From NCBI GenBank assembly GCA_012934845.2, contig WNNJ02000954.1, forward strand, positions 43,979 to 107,978: a stretch of DNA of 64,000 bases. Reading direction: 5' to 3'. Position 1 is the first letter of the stretch. The number at the start of each line of letters is the position of its first letter. Positions 1 to 12,918 of this stretch are shown here, piece after piece. Position numbers and translations under genes: made by a program. The notes below the pieces were generated by a model. The model had not been told where the DNA came from and did not search any database. It saw only the letters and a list, made by a program, of their open reading frames with translations. The DNA comes from Pomphorhynchus laevis (taxonomy: Eukaryota > Acanthocephala > Palaeacanthocephala > Echinorhynchida > Pomphorhynchidae).

Positions 1-246
1 CCCTATTCTCAGTTAAACCAATATTCATGACAAAGAAGGTATATTTTGCATGAGCATTTATACATACAATTTAATATAAAAAATACTTTAAATAATGAAA
101 TTTTAAGAATTGCAACAATATGTAATGATATTGGTTTTCTTTAAAATCATTTAAATAATTTAAAAGATACATATTTTAAACTAGGTTACTATAAAAATAA
201 ATCTAACAGAAAATAGTAAAATATATAAATCAACACAATATTATTA

Positions 247-492
247 TAATAAATACAAAACCCACAATCTTCTTCCATTTCAAATTTATATTATTACAGG
301 AACTAAGAAGAAAATATCCTTTGTTTCATAAAAATTCTATATTTCGATAGCTCCTGCTATCATCATCAGGATTACAAAAAAAATGTTTCGTGAAACATTT
401 TTTTGTAATCATTATGAGGATAGCAGGAGCTATCGAAATATAGAATTTTTATGAAACAAAGGATATTTTCTTATTCGTTCCTGTAATAATAT
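247..492. mobile_element. Foldback element with hammerhead-like arms, nested in PLE tail
   Basis: A 246-bp insertion splits the R1 tail. It is flanked by exact 12-bp copies of ACAATATTATTA at 235-246 and 493-504, read as a target-site duplication; the R-family tail continues on either side. About 287-391 and 392-492 are near-perfect inverted arms meeting at a short AT-rich centre. Each arm carries a hammerhead-like core (337-370 on the minus strand, 411-443 on the plus strand, the latter decayed in the CTGATGA box). No coding capacity is visible. It resembles paired inverted pseudo-LTRs of PLEs, which are known to carry hammerhead ribozymes; that it moved as a unit is inference. Confidence 0.75.
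337..370 (-). ncRNA. Hammerhead-ribozyme-like core
   Basis: On the minus strand CTGATGA is followed by one T, a perfect 6-bp hairpin (GATAGC, loop AGGA, GCTATC) and then GAAA. This is the order of the hammerhead catalytic core (box CUGANGA, stem II, GAAA). The single base between box and stem recurs in other copies in this window. Stems I and III were not traced in full, so activity is unproven. Confidence 0.6.
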
Positions 493-1500
493 ACAATATT
501 ATTAAAAATAAATTTAAACTATTAAGATTAAAATTTTTATGTATAGATAATAAATAATATACTATGTGTAAGAATAAGATATGGGATAAGCAACTTTAAT
601 CAGAGTAAATACTTCATTAGCATGTATTTGGCCCCGCTGCTATGTTGAGTAGAGGAGTTAGGGGCGGAAACCTAATAGCATATTAGTTCCTATTAATGAC
701 CTCTAATCCTTATTCTGATACATCGTCTGTTATTTATTAGGCAATTCGTTATAACTGACTTTTATTTTAAATTCCAATTTAAAATTTTAATTATATTTTT
801 TTTTTATTTTAGAAAAAAAAATTAATTGATATTAATTATATAAAATGTGATATAACAATTATTAATTATTTATTGTTATTTATCATAATTAATTATTTTA
901 ATTTTATTTAGTTTTATTTTTAATTTTTAAATATTATCGAATACGTAGAATCAGTTAGCTGATCTGATTATGTGTATATTTGTTAAATTATTAAGTTGTG
1001 ATAGACAAATTAATAATTTGTCTTTTTTTGAAATAAGAAATAAAAATAGCAATAATTATTGGACTTTTTTGAGTTGTCTTTTTTTTGAAATAAGCTAGCT
1101 GCTTGATTAGCTAATTGTCATCTTGGACTTTTTGAGTTACATCACTTATTATTAATTCGCAACTATGTGTATTTTTTGTGGCATGTAAATAGCAAAAGCA
1201 AAATTTAAAATTAAATTTAAATTATTTATACTAAATTAATGTTAATTGTATATACTTATATTAAGTGGATGATCTGCAGACCGTAAAATTATTGCATTAA
1301 TTCGTAAACTTTTTAATCTTTATATCATTAAAATACCTTGAATATTTTTAAGTGTGTTAATTATTCTGTATAGATACATGTTTCATATTCTATTTATATA
1401 TTTAATATTATTGATACATTTGCTACAAACCACGGAAGAAAATAATTACCAGTTAGGGATTATCACTATTTTATGAGGTGACGCTAAATTCTAATTCAAA

Positions 1501-1528
1501 TGTATTTGGGTTTGCAAACCCAAATACA
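1501..1528. repeat. 28-bp perfect palindrome
   Basis: The 14 bases TGTATTTGGGTTTG are followed without a spacer by their exact reverse complement. It stands alone in otherwise unstructured AT-rich DNA. It could be a cruciform, the end of a foldback, or a dimeric binding site; nothing nearby decides. Confidence 0.85.
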
Positions 1529-1605
1529 CACATACAGTTATTTCTAAAATTTATCTCCTGTTATTATTATACCTTTGTTTGTAAACTAAATACAATTATA
1601 TTTTA

Positions 1606-1782
1606 TATTTGAAATTTTGGATCAGAATCAATAAAACACTAATTTGTTTTTACATTTCGCTAATTGCTCTAATATTATCAGAAACAATACGTTTCGTTTC
1701 TGTTAGTACTAGCAGCAGCTAGTGATAAATGAAAATAAATCAATGTTTTGTTGATCCTGCTTCAAAATTCCAAATTTAAGAA
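1606..1782. mobile_element. MITE-like element, family M (copy 1)
   Basis: The ends form imperfect inverted repeats: GAAATTTTGGATCAGAATCA on the left and the complement of TTGATCCTGCTTCAAAATTC on the right. Related ends occur at 29619-29832 and 30351-30580, which supports a dispersed non-coding family of about 180-230 bp. No transposase is present, so the superfamily is unknown. Confidence 0.5.
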
Positions 1783-3084
1783 ATACATCAACATCAATTA
1801 TGCTTTTGATTAATTTTTATTTGCAAAATATATTGTATATTAAGTAAACATCTTGAACAAACCAATAAAATATATTTGCTGGCAGTTTTCAAAATAACAT
1901 CATTGTATTCATTTTTATAAAATATATATTGCGTAAAAACTTTTTAAAATAATTATTTTTTCAATTGTACCATAATTTTGAAATCATTATATAATTTTTA
2001 TCGAACATCTTAATTTATTTGACAAACGAGTTTTGTTGTATATATTGGTCTTTGATGTAATGTAAAATTGAAACCAGCCAATTAAACTTGTTCAAATTTA
2101 ATTTAATGATTTAATATTTAATTTCGAATATTTAACGCCATAAATTTGCATCGTTTAAGTTATATATACATTTACGTACATTTTTATTCAATTTCTCACA
2201 TATTATATTTGATGTATGCTAAAATGGATGTAAAATCTTTTACCTATATTTTCAAAGCTAGTATTTGTAGCAGATAAATATAAAATCGAGTTAGATTAAA
2301 TCAAAATTCGCCAATTTTTTAGGTACAATCTTTTGCTGCTTTAAATGTCACTATCTTAGTAGCAAGTAGTTATATTACTTTATCTGCTGAGTTTGACATC
2401 TTCATATAGTTTATAATTCACCATTTTGATTATGGACTTATTAACACGAAAATGCACATCGAAGTTTTACAGAATTTAATACTGACCGTTAGCTGGCTAA
2501 TAGACTGACCATCAAAACATATTTACCTGTAGTTTTTTATTTTGAAGCCAGAACAACATCAACGCTTATGAAATTTTAATGTTATTGCTGATTTGCCTAC
2601 AACACTTTATAAATTTGAAAATTAAAGTTAGTTATTGACAAAATGCTACCATTTTTTATTAAAATTAATCAAATGTTTCAATTTGTTAGAAATCAGCATG
2701 TAATGCTTTGTCGAATATGTGGTAAATTTATATATTTCTATTTAATTTTACCAAATATTTATTTAAAATTCAAAACTTCTAAATTGTGTAAAATTCAATA
2801 TTCCAAAGAAGATCTTTAAAACTTATAATTAAATTTGCATGGGCTACTATTTATATTATTAAAATTAAGAAATATTAATAATTTAGATCAAATTTTAATA
2901 ATAATATCAATATTAATAATTCATATTTCAAATCAGATACCTGATCTGATTTGTTCAATTGACATCCTATTATTGACATGTGGACTTTGTTTTCCTGGTA
3001 ATATAACCTCTGTCATTCATTAAGTTAATAAATTTAAGTTTAATTCATCAAGTGTGATTAATTTCCTTTCATATATAGAATTAT

Positions 3085-3518
3085 ACATCAACAAAATATT
3101 ATTAAAATATTAAATTTACAATTTATAAATCAACTGTATGGATAATAAACAATATGCTTTGTATTAGAATATGATACACCAGATAATCAAATTTCATTAG
3201 ATGAAATACGTCATTAGCGCGTATTTGGCCCTGGTTATTGTTGGATCAAACAATAGGGGCCGAAACCTGATAACATAGCAGTTCCTCCTGATGATCTATA
3301 ACCCTTATTATAATATATCGTATGTTATTAGTCAACTCATAACAAATGACTTTTATTTTAAATTTTTTTAAATTGTTTATTTTATTTAAAATTTCAATTT
3401 TAAATTTAAACTTGATATAAATATAAATTGTATAAAATCTTATATAATTATTTATAATTTATTTTTTATTTATATATCGTATAAAATACGTAGACTCAGT
3501 TATCTGATCTGATTCAAC
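3085..3518 (+). mobile_element. Penelope-like element, R family, 3' tail (copy R2)
   Basis: This is a 3' tail only, without coding sequence. It has the family's order: the ATAAATCAAC start, the AAATACG...CGTATTT hairpin, GGCCC (3227-3231) with GGGGCC (3256-3261), CATAGCAG (3274-3281), a long AT-rich stretch, and the terminal ACGTAGACTCAGTTATCTGA. It is probably a 5'-truncated insertion, as is usual for retroelements copied from the 3' end. Confidence 0.7.
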
Positions 3519-4427
3519 ATAATTAAATTGAGGATAAACACATTCTAAATGATTTTTATTTCGTTATTGTTAGATCAATAAAATTGGGCTTTATTGTAAT
3601 TTATAAATAAAATAAAAATTATCAAATTAAATACAATAACTCTGTTAATTTTATGAATTCTGGTTTTTGTATGGATTGTTAATGTGAACACTATATAACC
3701 AATGCATTAATTAGAGAGAGTGGAAATTAATATTTGGAAGATGAGCTTAAACGCTGAATCCGGTGAATTTAAAAAATTGGTTGAGCTATAGGCAGCAAAA
3801 GGTGAACGATGCTACACTGAATATATCACAGTATTCTTTCTTGAAAAGCTACTTTAATGTGTATAACATTGGCAAACTCTACATACTCTACAATCTCTTA
3901 TAACCAAGCTTCTGTAAATTTAATTTTTCCGTTTGTATATTAATAAAGTATTAATATGCATATAAAATGCTAATGCAGTCATTTTTCATTGTTTATTATA
4001 AAATAATATGCACATATTTTTAAATTATTCTCAAGCGTGTGAGAGACCCTTAGTGGTACAGACGGAAGGCGGTGCACTGGTGTAGACTGGAAGGATCTGA
4101 TCCATATTGCCTGTTATTATAGAAGACAACTCAACCTCTATCATTGTTTTTTACCTTTCTCTACTTTGTACATTTCTACCTTGCATGTAACATTATTTAA
4201 CGGTTTTATGTTTTTTATTAAGAAAATCTTTTTTGTTTTTAAATTAAGTAACATTTTTTATGGAACGTATTTATTTTCGTTTCAAAATATTAAGCTAAAC
4301 GTAGTATTTCCAAACACATAAATTAGTATCTTTTGCATGCGGCATCACAAAGGCGAAAATATTAATTAGAAAGTTTGTTCTGTCCTTGTGTTTGATTAAA
4401 TTTTATCCGACCTTTTTGCATTGCTGA
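3519..4427. other. Non-coding DNA with a possible tRNA-derived SINE patch
   Basis: No gene is seen. At about 4035-4100 a GC-richer patch has a box-A-like TGGTACAGACGG and, about 26 bases on, a box-B-like GGATCTGATCC. This could be the head of an old tRNA-derived SINE, but both boxes deviate from consensus and the spacing is short. Confidence 0.3.
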
Positions 4428-5640
4428 TCAAATCAGCTAACTGAGTCTACGTATTTAATATAATTATAAAATAAACAAAACATAATATTGCTAAATCAAA
4501 ATTTAATAATTAAATAATAAAATAAATAATTGTTTTTAGATTTTTTATAATTTAAATCAACTTAAAATAAAATATTGGAATTTAAAATGTCATTTTTATG
4601 AATTGACTAATAAATAACAGACGTTGTATCAGAATAAGAATTAGAGGTCATAAGGAGGAACTGCTATTCTATCAGGTTTTGGTCCCTAACTCCTCTACCC
4701 AACATAGCAGCGGGGCCAAATACGTGTCAAGGACGTATTTCCTCTGATAAAACTATCTAGTATCTTATTCTAATACCAACTATATTATTTATTATCCATC
4801 CATAAAAATTTGCTACTTAAGAGTTTAAATTTATTCTTTATATTATTGTGTTGATTTATATATTTTACTATTTTCTCTTGATGTTATTTTTATAGTAACC
4901 TAGTTTAAAATATGTATCTATTAAATTATTTAAATGATTTTGAAGAAAGCCAATATCATTACATATTTTTGCAATTCTTAAAATTTCATTATTTAATGTA
5001 TTATATTTTATATTATATGGTATGCATGAATGCTCATGCAAAAATATGTTTCTTGTAAATTTAAATATGTCATCTTTACGATATAAATTAGTAGTAGTTT
5101 TAATTGATGTTAATTTAATGTTCATATTTAGATATACACATTCTTTATCATCAATATTGGTTTTATTAAGAATAATGCTACATGGATAAATTTGTTCGCT
5201 TATTGAATAAAAATTATTAGAATTAAATACACATATATCATCAATGTATCAAAACATATATTGCATATATTTATATTGTTTAGATTTAGTTTTTACATAG
5301 TTATGAACAAATTCATATTCTACAATGCTTAAAAACAAGTCAGCTATAATTGGGCTAATATTACCACCCAAAAGATCTTTCAGCTTATTATCTCTTAAAA
5401 CTTGTTTCAATATTTCTAATTGTTCATTTATATACATATCTTTTTTAATATTTTTAACTCTATTTTTTGATTCCTTTTATCACAATTACTTCTTGGTTTG
5501 CGTTTAACCGGATTATTATAATATAGTTGTTTATTATGTATTATACTACTTCTGCCAATTCCTTGTACCACGTCATTTAATCCTAATGCGTACATGGAAT
5601 TAAACGTTTTTATCCAAAGATCTTCTTCTAATAGTTTTTA
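4428..5640 (-). mobile_element. Penelope-like element, R family, with reverse transcriptase remnant (copy R3)
   Basis: Read on the minus strand, 5249-5437 has the reverse transcriptase segment GGNISPIIADLFLSIVEYEF, typical of PLE motif B. It is followed just downstream by a YIDDI catalytic motif and then the C-terminal segment at 4868-5125. No GIY-YIG endonuclease is seen between the RT end and the 3' tail, so the family may be endonuclease-poor or this copy rearranged. The tail (4867 down to 4428) carries the conserved pseudoknot-capable block (4661-4717) and ends with the CGTAGACTCAGTTAGCTGAT terminus. The element is broken, with several breaks. Its 5' limit is unclear; I stop at about 5640, where short tandem repeats begin. 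It lies just upstream of ash1 in the opposite direction. Confidence 0.75.
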
Positions 5641-5690
5641 ATCACTAATACTTTTTTAATCACTAATACTTTTTCTATTAATTTTTAATC
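5633..5690. repeat. Short tandem repeat (TTTTTAATCACTAATAC-like units)
   Basis: About three imperfect head-to-tail units of roughly 17-20 bases (TTTTTAATCACTAATACTT) lie between the PLE and the ash1 start. Nothing else is recognisable between 5641 and 5853. A pyrimidine-rich stretch ending TTTTGTAG at 5854 may be the acceptor of an intron in the ash1 5' untranslated region. Confidence 0.5.
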
Positions 5691-5865
5691 ACAAAAATTT
5701 GTTGCTTTGAGGATCTTTTCTCACACTATCATGCTTAAATTTATATGAACATTTTATTAAAAATTCCAAATTCTTAATGAACTAGTGTTTTCTATTTTTA
5801 TAAAACGTGAACAGTACGTTTACATGTGTGATATAACTATTTTTAATTTTGTAGATTTTGTAAAT

Positions 5866-8800
5866 ATGAGTACTTCAACTCGAATGGGTGGTTGGATTAA
5901 ACTTCTCCAAAATATTCGCAGCCAATCAGGTGAATCAAATCAATTTATTAATAACAATGATCATCTATCAAATAGGGATCAAACGTCTATTTTACCTTTT
6001 ATTCATCAACAACAATCTTGTAGTTGTAGTAACAGTCCTACCAACAGCACAGACAGTGGTGCTGTTAGCCACGATCCTAATTCTCCCAGCTTCCTTGATT
6101 CAAATTTTCAATGTGATGAGAATATAGATAATTTGAGGTCAATTGCAATCGTAGAGCCGACAATTGGTGGGAATCATGAAGTTTTATGTGATTACCCATG
6201 GTTAACTGTCGACAATTCACTGTCGTCATTAGTTAATATCCAAAACACAGATAACATGCTCGTGCAAGTACCTCATGCATCATCGACTGATAATAAACTA
6301 CCAAATGCTATGTCTATCGTTGATATACCTTTTTCTGTCGACCAATCTGAATCCTCAGTGCCGTCACCCGTTGCGATAAATGTAGATGATATGATTTCTC
6401 CGAATAAGTCAATCTTAAGTGAATCACATTGTAATCTGCAAGATATGTGTCCACAAACTACTGAATTTAGCCTTGATGGTCATTCTAAAAAAGACAATAA
6501 TTTATCATATCAGAACATTGATGTAAACGATGGTGTACATCAAGAAGCAAGCAGCATAATCACTTCTTTCAACCCTCCCGCAAGCTCTTTAAATAGCACA
6601 CATCCCTTGCTTTTACCAAAGTCTATTACTACAGACTCCAATATTATGATCAATGATAAACCGATTGAAGATATTTCGATCATTGATGCACACCCAATTA
6701 ACGACGAGGGTATAGATGAACTCTTGGCAACAGTTTTATTCGAAAAAACACATTCTGAATTCGCTAACATACTAAATGAAAACAACGCTATTGATCACAG
6801 TAAAACTCCTGATATTGTTGATGACAGTCGTTTTGATTTACAGAACAAAGCCGTCGTATCTTTTGAAATAAACGAACATCAACAATATTGTGCATTGTGC
6901 GAAATGAATTCTTCGAATCGTTCATCAAATAAAATAGATAAATCTTACGATAAGAATGAGTATAACTCATTACATAGTAATGATGCTATTGTCAACAGGA
7001 AAACGTTTTGTACTGTTTGTAATCTTCTTACTGCCATCCGAAAATACGACAAAATAGAAACCGGGGAATACACGAAATCTAGCGTTGCTATTAAAGACAA
7101 TTCCGCCACTATTAATTCGATCGTAAGCAATAACGATGATGATAGTGAACTTAACAAACTTTCGAACCTTCTTAGCGACAGTCTACTCTTACTTGATAGA
7201 GGATCTTTAGATAAGGTTAATAAAGATAACAAAAGAAGATATTCTACTATTGCTTCATTAATCGATCCCCTCCCTTCCACTATTGGTTTTACAAAGCTGA
7301 CTAAATCACTAGATGAATTATTCGTGAACGTATTAAAAACACTAAAAGAAGAATGCAGTGAAATTAAAACGCATTCTTTAAGTACTGAAATGAACGATAA
7401 TCATGCTAATCATTTTAATAAAATGAATAACGACAAAGGTTCATCTAGATCTTTCGTATACCCAACTAACGTTGATTCTAACAGACTTCGACGACTGGGC
7501 AAAAGCGCTTTTTCTGAATTAGATCAGCATTCTACTTCCATAATGTATACTCATCAGTTTGCCGATAAGCCACTTTTTTCTTATCACAACCAAATATTTC
7601 CTCCTAGAAATGACAAATCCCCGTTTATGAAATTTGCATTCAAACAAGTTGCTAAAACAAATGTCAAGAAGGCTGAATTGCCTGTCAAACGATCCGAAAA
7701 CAATTATAAGTTAACGAAAAATTTATGCAGGTCATCGCCAACCCAATCATTCAAATTAGATTTAGTTAAAAATCGCCGATTAGTGGATGCTAACTGCAGA
7801 AAGTCCGATCATTTACCTAATGATGCTACCATAATAAAAACTGAAGTTTTATGCGATTCGGATGACTTAAATAAAACTAATAACATTATTTCAAGCTTAA
7901 GAAGTCGAACCCGAATTAATTCTAAATGTCCGAGCTTCCATAATCAAACAATTCAACGTCCAACCAGGGGTAGAAAGAAAAAATCCGGCCGCGGTAGAAA
8001 GCCGCGGATAAAAGAGTATAAGGACGATGATAATGACGGATATGATTTCGGACGTACTGGTATAGTTGAACCTGACATAAAGTCATTTCGTGACGTGTTC
8101 TCAGGCAATCATGGAGATGTTTTCGATGACAGGCTTAAGCAGCCTCATATTGAGCATAATCAGAAAGCGAATAAAATTGTAAATTCGTCCAATTATCTCG
8201 ATCCCGATGTTAATTCTTATTGCGCAGAATATCTTGATGATATAAATTCAGCACAATCACCGACAATATCATCTAAAGTGAATTCATTGATTGATGAAGA
8301 TTCTGCAGGCTTGATTACTACAACGAATGATTCATCTTCGTTAGTGACTTCGTCTCTATCGGATTCAAAGCACACGCAACATCATGGCTCTCGACCGCCT
8401 GAGCGTATTCAAATCCCCGTTTCCCGTAGAGGCAGACGAAAAATACGAAAAGACGACAGTGCTACTGATGGTATCACCACTTATACAGGTATTAGTAGTG
8501 TTCAAAATCAGTCGTTCAGTTCACAAGACCAGTCTCTGAATTATACATCGTTTTTGAAGAGTAGCTCTACCACACTATGTAATAAGGCTGTTTTATCTAC
8601 GGCTACTGAAGCTGTTGAAGAAAAAACAGACTTAGCTGCATTTATGGTCTACGCAGACGATGAATCATCAGTCTCAAAGATTGAAAAAGTTTTAACACGA
8701 ATAAGCCCAGACGATCAGGGTAAGAAGAACACGCCGTCAGGCGTTAATACTTCGATAATGAATGCGAAAACACACGATCGCATAATATTACCGAGTAACA

Positions 8801-9101
8801 CTTATGTTCATATTTCGTGTGCCAAAGCTAAAGCAATTTTATCATCGCAAATTAGAGACGGATCAAGTTTTCCTCGGAATTTGAATCATTCACCTTCAAA
8901 ATCGCCTTCTACAAGTGAAGGTAATCCTTTTAATGAAGTCATTAATAGTATTACCTCTACTGCTGCTAACACTGCAGCTTCAACATCCAGCTTTAACACC
9001 TCAAATTTACTGAGTAAAAGCTTCGAAGCAACCGTCGTTGCTAATGAACAATCAAACCAGCAATCATTGTCGCAGGCAAATAAGTTCGATATCAAAGAAG
9101 A
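5866..9101 (+). CDS. ash1: ash1 exon 1: disordered N-terminal region with AT-hooks
   Basis: A 3.2-kb exon rich in Ser, Asn, Asp and Thr, as in ASH1 N-termini. Two basic AT-hook-like motifs are visible: RGRKKKSGRGRKP (near 7970-8010) and SRRGRRKIRK (near 8425-8455). Two Cys pairs, CALC and CTVC, lie about 41 residues apart (near 6893 and 7013) and could bind zinc, but no family was recognised. The reading frame runs on to 9129, but splicing at GTATAAC (9102), in phase with exon 2, continues the protein. Domain function of most of this exon is unknown. Confidence 0.88.
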
Positions 9102-12100
9102 GTATAACATTTCTTTACTATGTATATAATTTCAAGACATTTTGTATTTAGTTTACGGTCATTCTATATTAGAATGTCGTCATTCAGTGTATTGAAGCTT
9201 ATTAAATCTTTCGCAATTCGTGGATGTTCTTATAAACTACCAAATTATTCTGATTGTACTGCCACTGCCACGACTAACAACATACCTTCGATCAATTCAA
9301 CTGCAAAAGCACAAACGTAAGTACATTTTTTCACATTCCACTTTCATTCTTGTTTTTCAATAATGGTTTTTGTAGATTTTAAGTCGTATATTTGGTTTTC
9401 TGATTTGGAATATGAACTTTGATTTGTTTTTGATGTTTTAAGTGGGCTTTAAAAGCAAAAGAACAATATCATTAATAACTTGTACATACACTATTATAAT
9501 TTTAGATTCGTCTTTCCTAATTTCCCGGCAGAATGCTTAACTCCATGCTCTGCTAGCGGATTTCAAATCCCATATTTTATTGTCAACGAATTTTTGCATG
9601 ATGTATACAAGAGCATAAAGCATAGCACACTGTTTTACCATCGTATATCAAAAAGTAAGTTAATTTTGTTGTTTTTTCTATTTTGTCTGTGCTCATTGTA
9701 GTTATTTATTTACAGATGTTTATGTTGATGTGGACCCACCCCGATCACAATCCATAAAATGTGAATGCAGTCCGTTTGATAATTTGAGTTGTGGAGCTAG
9801 CTGTTTAAACAGGTTTGTTTTATCTATCCGTAGTTGTACTACATCTTTCACCGATAACTACTTTTCTGATATTATCTTCCATATTCTTTCAGTAATGTAC
9901 CACTTATATGGATGGTGATGTGCTTATACTAATAAAATATTTAAAACTGCAAAGCAAAATTCATTAATTTAACATTTCAAGTATCCAATTGCAATTTGAA
10001 ACGCTACATACATTTGTAACTCCTTTTTTAATCTAAGTGAATACTAACCAATTTATCAAGATATTCTCGTATAGTCAAAATACGTTGTTTATCTTATTTC
10101 ATTAGTTGAGGCAAAGATGTAAATGTGATTGACGTTTTAAATTACCATTTTAATTGTTCTTGAAATGGGGAGCTAAGAACATCAAATAAAAATATTTTGT
10201 TTTTCGATTCCGTAGTTGTTAACAATTTTATAAAAGAAGAATTATAAAGGATTTTGTACTTTTTGTATTATTTTTTCAAATCACATGCAGTATAATTTAT
10301 AGCTACCGATTAATTTAGTTTTTTTCTGATTGTATTAAATGTTTTGTATTCAGTTTACATATTATTTATTTTATAAAGTATATATTTTTACATTATTCAT
10401 TAATATCTTTATGTATTTTTGTATTTAATTTGATAAAATTTAGACTGATGCTTACAGAATGCTCAAGAAGCTGTCCATGCGAAAACAAATGTTCAAATCG
10501 AGCAATACAGCAAAACGAGTTTTTTCCTCATTTGGCTGTATTTGATACCTGCACTCCTCGCGGATTTGGAGTTCGCTCTCTAAAAGCCATTCCGGCTGAT
10601 GTTATGGTTGCGGAATATCTTGGAGAGGTATGCTGTTAGAGAATTCACTTTTTATAAATCTACTCAGTGCATTTTTCTTACATTTTACACGAATTTGTAT
10701 ATTTTGCTGCTTTTTGAATTGTGTTCTTCCGACTACGAGATGTAGTTATTTGTTATTTTCGTATTATCAAACTTATTTATTTTGTAATATTTAAGAGTGT
10801 AGTGCCATAATCTTTACATGTATTTTATAACATATATACAACTTCAACAATTTATTTAAAATTATAATTTTGAATATTTGCAAACATCTACTACTATCAT
10901 CGTCAGGAAAATAGTGCTAAAAACTATATTTTTAACTTTTATTAAATAAAGGTTTTAGCTGAAAACTAAATTTAATAATAATTGAAAAGCAACTATTAAT
11001 ATTAATATTTGTATTAATATTAATATTTAATATTAATTTTCACCATTATTATTTTCCAAACGATGTTAGTAGATGCTGACGAAGATACAAAATTATAATT
11101 TTAAATGAACTGTTGCTGTTCATGTTTCAATAACATTACAATTGAACGATTACAAACTTATTAATAGTGTCAGGATGTGATTAAAATGTTGTGTCCTTTA
11201 AAATGTTGTTTGATAAACTGAACATATATCGTTAGCACATGATTTTATTTTTCAATTTAAAATATTCCCCTCTGATTTTTGAAATAGCTAATATATTTGC
11301 TTTGATATTTAAGAATTGGTATTTGCATAAACTTCGATGTAGTTTTAATAATTTTCTTTTGAATAAATGTTTGTTTTCAAACCGTACACATGCTTGCAGT
11401 ATTGAATGTGAACTTTTAATTGCGGTATAGTAGAGGATACAACTATTATTAATGATGGTATACAAAATTTTATGTTTAGTTTTCATTACTGTGCCATCAT
11501 TATTTTATTTTAAGTTTGTTATTTATTTTTCTCAGCTATTGTTTTACAAAATGTTTCACTGCTTGGCATAATTCACATTCGTAGTGTCGTGACATTCTCT
11601 CCTATAGCATGATACATGCTATAGTTAAGACCATATATTCACAGCATTATAATTATTCTTGTACTATTGTAACAAAAGTCTAATCCCTATAAAATTGTTG
11701 ACATGCAAAATCAATACCAATAATAAATAATATTTCGTGCTTGTAATATTTTTATCATTATCTTTTCAACTTCAGGTTGTTAATGAACAAGAGTTTCGAC
11801 AACGAATGAACGAAATATATGCTAATGAACGCCATCATTTCACTATGACTCTTGGTGACTCATTAGTTATTGACAGTTACAGATTCGGGGGAATTGCAAG
11901 ATTTATCAATCACTCATGCCAGCCGAATTGTGAAGTACGTCAATGGTAAGTGCTAACTGAATGGATTGTTTTCAAGACTTATTTATTTTCTATTTATCGT
12001 TAATTATTATCTTCATAAATGCTTACATCATTTTTATATTTAGTACATCATTTATTACATTCGATAACATTTGCATTCATTAGCATTATATTATTTTAAT

Positions 12101-12857
12101 CAACGGAATAATATATTATTTAAAAACAAAATGCCTTTCAAGCAAATTATTTACAAAATGTTTTAGAATACAAAACATTGGTTGATAGGAATCACCGAAC
12201 ATTTACTGTAAATTTAAAATTAACATTATTTATTGCCTTTAAATTTTCAAGCACCTATCACCGATACAAATTTAGATAAAATTATCTAAATGCCTTTAAT
12301 TAAGTACATGTGAAATAAAATGCTTTTACAAAATGTGAGGGCACACTTTTATTTTAAGTTTTATTTTCACACGATTAGAGAATTAACAAGTACTTTGAAG
12401 TATTTTTACTGTTCAGATACTCATTTACTTTATTTGACCCCTTATTTTTCGATTTATAGCCCCTATACCGCCTAGAGATAGAATAGTTGCTTTTATTGAA
12501 TATAAGTACACGTTCAAAATATCATTTTTGACTTTTCGACAAACCATTGAAGATAAAAAGTAAATTTACAAAAATTCCAAACATGTAGATGTACCGAATA
12601 TCTTATATTTAGTTATGACCGAGTAACAGAGATGAGATTAACATCATTACAGTGAAATAAAAATAAACACAATGTTATAATTATTTATAGAATGAAACCA
12701 AATAAATGGCAATTTATTCGATAAGAAAGATTTAGTTAAAATTTTAACAGCTTAAACACACAATATTTGTATACGTATATTTCTCGCAATTCATCCGTCC
12801 CTTTTTATGTCAAATTCAATGAAAATACTAAATGCTGGCTGAATACTTTCCTTTTTT

Positions 12858-12918
<61 letters not shown>

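Larger units (their letters stand above)
1..971 (+). mobile_element. Penelope-like element, R family, 3' part (copy R1)
   Basis: The first ~213 bases read, in the plus direction, as the C-terminal end of the same PLE protein seen on the minus strand at 4868-5125 (shared segments such as NNEILRIA, ICNDIGFL and TYFKLGYY). They are followed by the family's 3' untranslated region, which ends near 971 with the conserved GTAGA.TCAGTTAGCTGAT terminus. The tail includes the GC-rich GGCCCC/CTGCTATG block at 630-686. The element is broken and is interrupted at 247-492 by a separate foldback insertion. Its 5' part lies beyond the left edge. Family assignment rests on similarity to the other copies in this window and on the PLE reverse transcriptase in copy R3. 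Confidence 0.75.
972..3084. other. Non-coding AT-rich DNA with one MITE-like element and a palindrome
   Basis: No convincing gene is visible. The only longer reading frame (2835-3023) is Ile/Leu-rich AT noise. The stretch holds a 28-bp perfect palindrome (1501-1528) and a MITE-like element (1606-1782), listed separately. Confidence 0.6.

Noticed and set aside
601-760. Hammerhead ribozyme in the R-family GC-rich block (CTGATGA and GAAAC both occur in copy R2)
   Set aside because: The order is reversed (GAAA before CTGATGA), no stem II joins them, and CTGATGA is not kept in other copies. The pseudoknot reading fits better.
2835-3023. Ile/Leu-rich 62-residue frame
   Set aside because: AT-rich chance frame without start context, neighbours or motif.
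6540-7280. Minus-strand frames inside ash1 exon 1
   Set aside because: Antisense shadows of a long, phase-consistent coding exon.
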